Origin: Pseudomonas putida
GTDB lineage: Bacteria; Pseudomonadota; Gammaproteobacteria; Pseudomonadales; Pseudomonadaceae
Reading direction: 5' to 3'
DNA length: 64,000 nucleotides
Assembly (NCBI RefSeq): GCF_016406145.1
Contig: NZ_CP066306.1
Coordinates: 5,332,001 to 5,396,000 of the forward strand
Position 1 is the stretch's first letter. Each line of letters starts with the position of its first letter. Below the pieces are notes generated by a model. The model was not told where the DNA came from and did not search any database. It worked only from the letters and a program-made list of their open reading frames with translations. This document shows positions 26,547-33,640 of this stretch, one piece after another. Position numbers and translations under genes: made by a program.

Positions 26547-27949
26547 TGCAAGGCACTGCTGCTCGGCCAGTTGCGCAGCAGCCGCGCCCGATCACGGGCG
26601 TAGGCCGGGGCAAAGCTGAGCCCGGTGGCGTGCTGGCACATGGCGTCAAGGTCGATCAAGGACCATTGGCCGTTGTGCCAGAACAGGTTGTGGCCCTTGA
26701 AGTCGCCATGGCTGATACGCTCGCGGATCAGTTGCTGCATCACTTCCACCAGGGCATCGACTTGCTCTTCTGGCGCCTCGCCGTTTTCCACATAAGGGGC
26801 GAAGCACGCGGTGAGGTCCGGGCCATCGACATGTTCGGTGACCAAGTACGCCCGGCTGCGCAGCCCCATGACGCGCTGCTCCAGCACTGCCAAAGGGCGC
26901 GGCGTGGCGATGCCCAGGAACTCCAGGCGGTGGCCTTCAATCCAGGAGTGCCAGGCCCGGCTCGGGCGCCAGAAACGCTTGAACCAATGCGCAGTGTTCT
27001 TGATGTTGTAGCGCTTGAGTACCAGTGAGCGCCCACCCACCTCGACACGCGCCACGCTGGCCGCCCCGCCTGTCTTGTACAGGTGGCCTTGGTCGATCAA
27101 TGTATCGGCCTGTTCCAGCACCGGCAGCATGGCCTGGACTTCGCTGCGGCGAATCGCCCGCAAGCCCGAAAGGCTGCGCTCGACGCTGAACAGTGTGCAT
27201 TCGCGGCCGGCCTTCTCCAGGTAATCCTTGAGGCGCCAGTTCCGCACCTTGTCCACCTGCTTCTGTAACGCTTCCATCGGCAACGCGTGCTCGGCATTGG
27301 CCAACAGGTAATGCACCAGCAGCTCTTCGATGAACGGCTCCAGGCGCTTGGGCAATTGGGCGAAGAAAACCCCGAGGTTTTCCAGCACACGCGGACGCGA
27401 CAGCTGCTGGCCTGGTGTTTCGGCCTTGATGCCAGCGCCATCGATCAGGTACAGCTTGCCGCCGTGACGCAACAGGTTGTCCAGGTGCAAATCTTCCTGC
27501 CAGAGGCCCTTGGCATGCATCTGCGCCACGGCAGTCAGCGCTTCGCCAAGCACCAGGTGCTGTTCGTCGGCCAGCACCGGCAGGTTTGCCACCTCGTCCC
27601 AGGCATCGGCCAGGCTTTCGGCGCCGTCGAGGAACTCGAACAGCAGCCAGCCACCCTCACCTTCCTTGAGCCCATCGGCAAGCAGCTTTGGCGTTGTCAG
27701 GCCCTGTTCGGCCAGCAACCTCACACCCTCCAGCTCCCGTTGGAAATGGCGCGCGGCGTTAGCGCCCACCAGCAACTTGGCCAACACCGGCGTACCGCGC
27801 CATACACCGGCACCGACATAGCGCTGGCCTGGCAACACGCGCAGCAGGCTGAGCAGCTGCAGTTCGGCGTTGCCAGCGGCGTCGGCCAAGCTGATCGAGA
27901 GCGGCAGTGAAGGGCTGCGCCCGGCATCTTTCAATTCAGACAAACGCAT
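26507..27949 (-). CDS. LPS-cluster protein with two kinase folds (InaA/WaaP-type)
   Basis: A 480-aa protein that contains two kinase-like lobes in tandem. Lobe 1 (about 40-215) has a candidate Lys58, the loop EDLHLDN at 152-158 and the metal site LIDG at 168-171. Lobe 2 (about 285-475) has LVLKRYN (Lys312), the loop HGDFKGHN at 414-421 and LIDLD at 431-435. This is the fourth kinase-type gene after waaP and is predicted to act on LPS core heptose or a related step, by cluster membership. Its start is 4 nt... adjacent to the next gene's stop at 27949, so translation is coupled. Confidence 0.85.
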   Translation of the reverse strand: MRLSELKDAGRSPSLPLSISLADAAGNAELQLLSLLRVLPGQRYVGAGVWRGTPVLAKLLVGANAARHFQRELEGVRLLAEQGLTTPKLLADGLKEGEGGWLLFEFLDGAESLADAWDEVANLPVLADEQHLVLGEALTAVAQMHAKGLWQEDLHLDNLLRHGGKLYLIDGAGIKAETPGQQLSRPRVLENLGVFFAQLPKRLEPFIEELLVHYLLANAEHALPMEALQKQVDKVRNWRLKDYLEKAGRECTLFSVERSLSGLRAIRRSEVQAMLPVLEQADTLIDQGHLYKTGGAASVARVEVGGRSLVLKRYNIKNTAHWFKRFWRPSRAWHSWIEGHRLEFLGIATPRPLAVLEQRVMGLRSRAYLVTEHVDGPDLTACFAPYVENGEAPEEQVDALVEVMQQLIRERISHGDFKGHNLFWHNGQWSLIDLDAMCQHATGLSFAPAYARDRARLLRNWPSSSALHQRLDRLLPRLGE

Positions 27950-28701
27950 CAGCGGGCCTCTTTTTCACGACGTCGTTGCGTCAGGCGCTGCAACCAGGTG
28001 CCGACCAGTGCGCTGTCGGCCGGCTGGGCAAGATAGGCGGCCAGCAGCTTGCGCACATCCGCTTCGCTCCAGGCCCGGGCGCGGCGCAGTAGCGGCTCCA
28101 GGTCCTTCAGGCGATCACGCATGCCGAACAGCAGTGGCCGGGTCTTCTCCAGGTCGATCAATTGCGCGTCCCAGCCTTCGCGGCGCTGGCGCAGGAAGAT
28201 GTGCTTGGGGTAGAAGCAGCCATGCACCTGGCCGGCGCTGTGCAGCGTGCGCGCCAGCTGGCCACAGGCCTGGAGGATGCCGTTGCGCTCAACGTCACTG
28301 AGCTGCGGCCACTGGCCCAGCAGGCTTTCCAGGTCGCTCCATTCATCCAGAGCACGGGTGAGCAGAATCGCCCGGTGCTGGCCCGCATGCTTGCGCTCAC
28401 CGTAGAACACCGCCTGCAGGGCCGGGATATGCAGCTTCTGGTAACGGCTGATGTTGCGGAACTCACGGGCGAAAGTCGGCTCGCCAAATGGGCGATGCAA
28501 AGTGCGGGTCAGGTAGTCGCTCTGGCGCTTGAGGTAATACCCTTTGCCCTCGAGCTCCAGGCGATAGACGCTGCTCCAGCCGCCACGACCGGTATTGGGT
28601 TCGTCCACGGCATCGAGCTGCAGCGCCCACAGTGCTTCGAAGTCATTCAGGCCATGGCGTTTGAGCAGCGCGAGGTCCGCGCTGGCCAGGTAATCGGTCA
28701 T
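27949..28701 (-). CDS. InaA-family lipopolysaccharide kinase-like protein
   Basis: 250 aa, single kinase-like domain. GWSSVYRLELEGKGYYLKRQ carries the nucleotide-binding Lys (about residue 50), and the family hallmark RTLHSAGQVHGCFYPKHIFLR replaces the usual HxD loop with HGCFYPKH, followed by LIDLEKTR with the metal-binding Asp. The ATG at 28701 overlaps the upstream stop (ATGA). It shares the WaaP-like fold with its neighbours. The exact sugar target is unknown. Confidence 0.88.
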   Translation of the reverse strand: MTDYLASADLALLKRHGLNDFEALWALQLDAVDEPNTGRGGWSSVYRLELEGKGYYLKRQSDYLTRTLHRPFGEPTFAREFRNISRYQKLHIPALQAVFYGERKHAGQHRAILLTRALDEWSDLESLLGQWPQLSDVERNGILQACGQLARTLHSAGQVHGCFYPKHIFLRQRREGWDAQLIDLEKTRPLLFGMRDRLKDLEPLLRRARAWSEADVRKLLAAYLAQPADSALVGTWLQRLTQRRREKEAR

Positions 28702-29432
28702 TCCCTTCCCTCGAAGAAGCTCAGTACCTGACGGATCCGCCGCTTGTCGCGCGCATTCAGGCGCTGGCGCTCGCGGTACTGCAAATAGAAGCGCAGACGC
28801 TGAGTCGCCGTCAGGTGGTATTTGGCGACCTTGTCCAGGCATGCCAGGTCCTTGATCAGCCGGTGGCGCCACATGAAGCCGCGCCAGAAGTCACCGGTCG
28901 GGCAGTCGATGAAGAATAGCGTGCCCCGGTCATCGACCAACAGGTTGCGCCACTTAAGGTCGTTGTGGGCGAAATGGTGCTCATGCATGACCCGGGTATG
29001 GCGCGCCAGCTGTTGGCTGATGTGCTCGACCCAGGCGCGATCGGCCAGGCGCGGATCATTACGCTCAGCCAGCGCCGACAAGTCTTCGGTGCGTGGCAGC
29101 TCGCGAGTGATCATCGCGCCACGGCCAAATGCCAGGCCATTGCGCTCCAGACCCCAGGCCACAACTTCAGCGGTCGGGATGTCCCATTTGGCGAACTGCT
29201 TGAGGTTCTGCCATTCGGCCTTGATGCGCGGCCGGCCGAGATAACGGCGCATGTGCTTGCCGGCGCCGGTGTACCGCTTGACGTAATAGTTGACCCCGTC
29301 ACGCTCGACGCGGACCACTTCGCTGAGCGGGTCACGGGTCAGGCGTTCACCCTGCAGGGCAAACACTGCATCGAGACTGCCGAAGTCCGCCGCCAGCTGT
29401 TCGTAGCCAGCCGCCAGTGTCCAACCCGCCAT
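28698..29432 (-). CDS. Lipopolysaccharide kinase InaA-family protein
   Basis: 244 aa. The kinase loop is HHFAHNDLKWRNLLV, followed by FFIDCPTGDFWRG with the metal-binding Asp. The Lys is in YYVKRYTGAGKHMRRYLGRPRIKAEW. The start ATG at 29432 shares one base with the waaP stop (TGATG). It is co-transcribed with waaG and waaP; homologues in P. aeruginosa sit in the same order after waaP. Confidence 0.9.
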   Translation of the reverse strand: MAGWTLAAGYEQLAADFGSLDAVFALQGERLTRDPLSEVVRVERDGVNYYVKRYTGAGKHMRRYLGRPRIKAEWQNLKQFAKWDIPTAEVVAWGLERNGLAFGRGAMITRELPRTEDLSALAERNDPRLADRAWVEHISQQLARHTRVMHEHHFAHNDLKWRNLLVDDRGTLFFIDCPTGDFWRGFMWRHRLIKDLACLDKVAKYHLTATQRLRFYLQYRERQRLNARDKRRIRQVLSFFEGRE

Positions 29433-30238
29433 CAGAGTGCATCCCCATAGCGTTGTTTGCGATCGTAGAGTTTCTGCGCCTTGCGATCGAGCCAGGCTAG
29501 CAGCGTGGCTTCCTCGCTGAGGATCTGGCGCAGCGGGCGTTGGAAGTATCCGCGCAGGAAACGCAGCTTGTCGCGCCGGGTAAGGCCGATGTCCAGCGCT
29601 GAGAAGTAGAGCGCGGCCAGGTCCTTGTCCCGCCAGCGGCGGCTGATTGTCGCCCGGGTCTGGGCGCGGTGCAGGTCGATTACCGACAGCTTGAAGTCTT
29701 GCGCCGTCACCGGGCGGTCGGTGTGCAGCAGGAAGTGGCAGATGTAGCAGTCGCGGTGGTTGACCCCGGCGCGGTGCATGCCGCCGGTCATCTTCGCCAC
29801 TTCGGCGATCAGCGCGCGCTTGAGCGCCGGCTCAGGCGGCTGCCTGACCCAGTCGATGCTGAAGTCTTCCAGGCTGATGGTCGGCGCCAGTTCTTCGGTG
29901 ACGATGAACGAGTGCTGCGTGGCCGGATTACTGCCACGCTCGCCATAGGCCACTGCAGTCATGGTCGGCACACCGACTTCATGCAGGCGCTCGATGGCCC
30001 GCCATTCCTGCCCGGCACCCAGCACCGGAAGCTTGGCGGTGAGCAGGTTCTTGAAGATTTCGCCCCAACCAATGCCACGGTGGATCTTGACGAAGAAACC
30101 TTCGCCATCGACCTCGGTGCGCAGCGTGCGGCGGCCTTCCAGCTCGCGGTACACCTCGCCTTGCAGAGCCTCCACGGCATCAAAGGCATCACGCCCGGCC
30201 CACATGCGCTTGAACGGTTCGGCCAGGATCAGCTTCAT
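29432..30238 (-). CDS. waaP: LPS core heptose(I) kinase WaaP (RfaP)
   Basis: Phosphorylates heptose I of the inner core, a step essential in Pseudomonas outer-membrane integrity by published work. The 268-aa protein has FFVKIHRGIGWGEIFKNLL, the catalytic loop NHRDCYICHFLL and VIDLHRAQTR for the metal site, as in E. coli WaaP. The ATG at 30238 matches the family N-terminus (MKLILAEPFKRMWAG); the longer frame to 30331 is not supported. It overlaps waaG by 4 bp (ATGA). Confidence 0.96.
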   Translation of the reverse strand: MKLILAEPFKRMWAGRDAFDAVEALQGEVYRELEGRRTLRTEVDGEGFFVKIHRGIGWGEIFKNLLTAKLPVLGAGQEWRAIERLHEVGVPTMTAVAYGERGSNPATQHSFIVTEELAPTISLEDFSIDWVRQPPEPALKRALIAEVAKMTGGMHRAGVNHRDCYICHFLLHTDRPVTAQDFKLSVIDLHRAQTRATISRRWRDKDLAALYFSALDIGLTRRDKLRFLRGYFQRPLRQILSEEATLLAWLDRKAQKLYDRKQRYGDAL

Positions 30239-31359
30239 GCGCTCTCCTGCCCCAGAATCACGTCGGCAGCGTGCTGCGGCATGCTGTAAAGATCGGCGGT
30301 TTCGGCAAATGCCAGCCCATTGCGCGCCCACTCGGCACGCGCCGTTGGCGCTTCGAGCATGCGCTGCAGGTAGCCGTTGAGCTGTTCCTGCTCGAACGGC
30401 TCATCCAGCACCAGGCCGCTGTCGGCCTCGGCAATGTAATGGGCGTAGCCGCAGACTTTGGAAACCAGCACCGGCAAGCCAGCCACCAGCGCCTCGAGCA
30501 ACACCGTACCGGTGTTCTCGTTATAGGCCGGGTGGATCAGCAGGTCGGCACCCAACAGGAAGCGCGGGATGTCACTGCGGCCCTTGAGGAACTGCACCTG
30601 TTCGCCCAGGCCCAAGGCTGCGCTCTGCAGCTGGAACACCTTGGGATCGTCCTGGCCGATGACCATAAGCCGGGTGCGCTTGCGCAGAGACGACGGCAGC
30701 GCGGCCAGGGCCTTGAGGCTACGGTCGAGGCCCTTGGTCTTGAAGCCCGAGCCGATCTGTACCAGCAGCAGGTCGTCATCGCCCAGGTTGAACTCCTTGC
30801 GGAACTGCGCGCGGATCTCGGCGGCATTGGCCGGCGCACGGCGGTCCTGGGAAATGCCGGGCGGCAACAGGTGAAAGCGCTCGACAGGGGTGCCGTAATG
30901 CTTGATGAACAGCGGTTGCTGCACCTCTGAAATCATCAGCACTTCGGTGCGTGCATCTTTGGCGAACACGGCCCGCTCGTACTCGGCAAAGTGCCGGTAG
31001 CGGCCCCAGCGGCGGTACAGGCCGCCACGCAAAGTCTGGGCCTTGTCCTCGAAACAGGCGTCGGCCGCGTAATACACGTCCAGGCCCGGCATCTTGTTGA
31101 AGCCGATCAACCGGTCTACTGGACGCTTGGCCAGATCGGCTTCCATCCAGGCGGTGAGTTTTTCGTTGCGACGGTGATTGAACAGCGCTTTGACCGGCGC
31201 CACCAGCACTTCGAAACCGGGCGGAATATCGCCTTCCCAGATCAGCGTGTAGACACGGATCTGGTGGCCCCGCTTCTGGCATTCCAGGGCAATGCGCATG
31301 AAATCGCGCTGCAGGCCGCCGAAGGGGAAATATTTGTAAAGCACGAAAGCCAATTGCAT
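30235..31359 (-). CDS. waaG: LPS core glucosyltransferase WaaG (GT4)
   Basis: A 374-aa GT-B glycosyltransferase that adds the first hexose to heptose II of the core. The N-terminal donor/acceptor pattern is MQLAFVLYKYFPFGGLQRDF. The C-terminal nucleotide-sugar motif is HPAYNENTGTVLLEALVAGLPVL with the E-x7-E pattern. Overlap with waaC is one base (TGATG). Confidence 0.96.
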   Translation of the reverse strand: MQLAFVLYKYFPFGGLQRDFMRIALECQKRGHQIRVYTLIWEGDIPPGFEVLVAPVKALFNHRRNEKLTAWMEADLAKRPVDRLIGFNKMPGLDVYYAADACFEDKAQTLRGGLYRRWGRYRHFAEYERAVFAKDARTEVLMISEVQQPLFIKHYGTPVERFHLLPPGISQDRRAPANAAEIRAQFRKEFNLGDDDLLLVQIGSGFKTKGLDRSLKALAALPSSLRKRTRLMVIGQDDPKVFQLQSAALGLGEQVQFLKGRSDIPRFLLGADLLIHPAYNENTGTVLLEALVAGLPVLVSKVCGYAHYIAEADSGLVLDEPFEQEQLNGYLQRMLEAPTARAEWARNGLAFAETADLYSMPQHAADVILGQESA

Positions 31360-32417
31360 CAGCGGACATCCTCAGCCAGCAGCAACGCGCTCAAGCGGCT
31401 CGCCACATGCTCGGGATTCAGGCGAGTGAAGCACAGTGGCCACTCGCGTTTGAGATCGAACCGGCGCAGGTCGTCGGCGCTCGGTCTGTAGGTGCACTTT
31501 TTCTGCAGGCACGGTGCACAGGGGAAATCGCTGGCCTGGTGCACCTGCACACGGCCATAGGCGCCGGTCAGGCCCGGGTTGGTCGGGCCGAACAGCGAAA
31601 TGGTAGGCACATCCAGCGCTGCGGCCAGGTGGCCCAGCCCAGTGTCCACCGCTACACAGGCCTTTGCCGCCGCCAGCACGCGGGCGACGCCGGCAAGGTT
31701 CAATTTGGGGAGCACCTGGCAGTTGTTCAAGCCCTGGGCAATACGCTCGGCGCGGTCTTTCTCGGCCGGGTTGCCCCATGGCAGGCATACCTGCAGCTTG
31801 CTGCGGCCCAGGCGTTCAGCCAGCTCACGCCAGTAGGCCTCGGGCCAGTGCTTGGTCGCCCAGGTGGTGCCGTGCAGAAACACCACATACGGCGCTGCTG
31901 GCGGCAGTTGCAGGCGGTCCAGGTCCAGGCCGTAGTTGCCGATGCCTTCGGGCAGGTCATAGGCCAGGGCCATGGCGAACAGCTGGCGCACGCGCTCTAC
32001 CGCATGCTGGCCGACGGCGACCGAAAGGCGCCGGTCATAGAAGCGGCTGGCCCAGCCTTCACGCGCCGAGTAACGGTCCAGGCCGGCCACCGGCGCCTTG
32101 ACGTAGCGGGTCAGCCACGCCGACTTGACCAACCCCTGGGCATCTATCACCAGGTCGTACTTGCGCTCGCGCACGCGTTGCTTGAACGCCTTCCACTCGC
32201 CGCTCTTGATGGTCTGCCAGACATTCTTGCGCCAGCGCCGAATGGCCACCGGTATCACCTGGTCGACCGCCGGGTGCCAGCTGGGGATCTCGGCGAAGCC
32301 TTCTTCCACCACCCAGTCGAAGCGGATGCCCGGGATCGCATGGGCGGCATCGGTGAGCGCCGGCAGGGTGTGGATCACATCACCCAGCGACGAGGTCTTG
32401 ATGATCAATACCCGCAC
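31359..32417 (-). CDS. waaC: LPS heptosyltransferase I WaaC
   Basis: A 352-aa GT9 enzyme adding L-glycero-D-manno-heptose to Kdo. It opens with MRVLIIKTSSLGDVIHTLPALTDA, and the donor site has ACVAVDTGLGHLAAALDVPTISLFGPTNPGLTG. The start is GTG at 32417, directly abutting the waaF stop at 32418, so the two are translationally coupled. Confidence 0.96.
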   Translation of the reverse strand: MRVLIIKTSSLGDVIHTLPALTDAAHAIPGIRFDWVVEEGFAEIPSWHPAVDQVIPVAIRRWRKNVWQTIKSGEWKAFKQRVRERKYDLVIDAQGLVKSAWLTRYVKAPVAGLDRYSAREGWASRFYDRRLSVAVGQHAVERVRQLFAMALAYDLPEGIGNYGLDLDRLQLPPAAPYVVFLHGTTWATKHWPEAYWRELAERLGRSKLQVCLPWGNPAEKDRAERIAQGLNNCQVLPKLNLAGVARVLAAAKACVAVDTGLGHLAAALDVPTISLFGPTNPGLTGAYGRVQVHQASDFPCAPCLQKKCTYRPSADDLRRFDLKREWPLCFTRLNPEHVASRLSALLLAEDVR

Positions 32418-33467
32418 TTACTCGACCTCGGCCACGGTATCGATCAGGTTCGGCCCACCCAGGCTGTGCAGGGCGGCGATGACTTTGCCAGGCTCCAGCA
32501 GACGCAGGCAGTTGTAGTGGCCGAAACGGCAGGTGCGGTCGAAGCATGGGCTGCACTCGATGCCGGTGCGCACGATTTCCACCTGCTCGGCCAACGGCGG
32601 GGTAAAGCCCGGCGAGGTCGAGCCATAAACGGCAACCAGTGGGCGGTTCAACGCCGCAGCAACGTGCATCAGCCCGGAGTCGTTGGACACCACCGCGTTG
32701 GCGCAGGACATAAGGTCGATCGCCTCGGCCAACGAGGTTTCGCCCGCCAGGTTATAGGATTCTTCACGCAAACCCGGGATCAGCCGGTCGCGAATCTGCT
32801 CGCCGACCGGGTGATCATTTTTCGAACCGAACAGCCAAACCTGCCAGCCTTGACGAATCATGGCGTCGGCAACGCTGGCGTAGTGCTCTGCCGGCCAGCG
32901 CTTGGCTTCACCGAACTCGGCACCTGGGCACAGCGCAAGCACCGGGCGGTCCAGCTCCAGACCGAACTTGGCCAGCGCTGCATCACGGCTCTGCGCCTGG
33001 ATCTGCAGCCCAGGCCGGGGATAAGGCTGCGGCAGCTCGGCACCCGGCGCGTAGGCCAGGGCCATGAAGCGCTCGATCATCAGCGGGTAACGCGCCTTGT
33101 CCAGTTTGCGCACGTCGTTGAGCAGGCCGAAGCGCATTTCGCCACGCCAGCCGGTGCGTTTGGGAATGCCGGCAAAGAACGGCACCAGCGCTGACTTCAG
33201 CGAGTTGGGCAGCAGGATCGCCTGGTCGTACTGGCCGGCCAGGGACTTGCCGATGCGCCGGCGCGTCGCCAGTTCCAGCGCGCCATGGCCGAGCGGGAAG
33301 CTCAAGGCCTGACGCACTTGGGGCATGCGCTCAAGGATCGGCCGGCTCCACTCGGGTGCCAGCACATCGATCACGCAGTCGGGGTGCTGCTGTTTCAGGC
33401 ACTGGAACAGGGTTTGCGCCATCACCATGTCGCCGACCCAGCTGGGGCCAATGATCAGTATTCTCAT
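32418..33467 (-). CDS. waaF: LPS heptosyltransferase II WaaF
   Basis: A 349-aa GT9 enzyme adding the second heptose. It opens with MRILIIGPSWVGDMVMAQTLF and carries NAVVSNDSGLMHVAAALNRPLVAVYGSTSPGFTPP. The ATG at 33467 was chosen because the longer frame covers the REP region. It is the first gene of the minus-strand waa operon, with a 173-bp gap to glnE that holds a REP element. Confidence 0.96.
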   Translation of the reverse strand: MRILIIGPSWVGDMVMAQTLFQCLKQQHPDCVIDVLAPEWSRPILERMPQVRQALSFPLGHGALELATRRRIGKSLAGQYDQAILLPNSLKSALVPFFAGIPKRTGWRGEMRFGLLNDVRKLDKARYPLMIERFMALAYAPGAELPQPYPRPGLQIQAQSRDAALAKFGLELDRPVLALCPGAEFGEAKRWPAEHYASVADAMIRQGWQVWLFGSKNDHPVGEQIRDRLIPGLREESYNLAGETSLAEAIDLMSCANAVVSNDSGLMHVAAALNRPLVAVYGSTSPGFTPPLAEQVEIVRTGIECSPCFDRTCRFGHYNCLRLLEPGKVIAALHSLGGPNLIDTVAEVE

Positions 33468-33591
33468 GCTTAGTCCAGAAACGCTCGGGGAGGCTGCAGG
33501 CTGCGGTACAGCCTGGCCTCCCCTCTTTATATTCAGGCTATGTGGCGGACAGTGTAACACCGGTGGTGGAACATCGGCCTTTAGGCCCCTG

Positions 33592-33638
33592 CAGGAGCGG
33601 CCTTGCGTCGCGAAAGGGCCGCAAAGCGGCCCCAACAA
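33592..33638. repeat. REP element, type A
   Basis: GCAGGAGCGGCCTTGCGTC, GCGAAAGGGCCGCAAAGCGGCCCC. It lies between glnE and waaF and carries the hairpin GGGCCGC-AAA-GCGGCCC. Confidence 0.78.
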
Positions 33639-33640
33639 TC

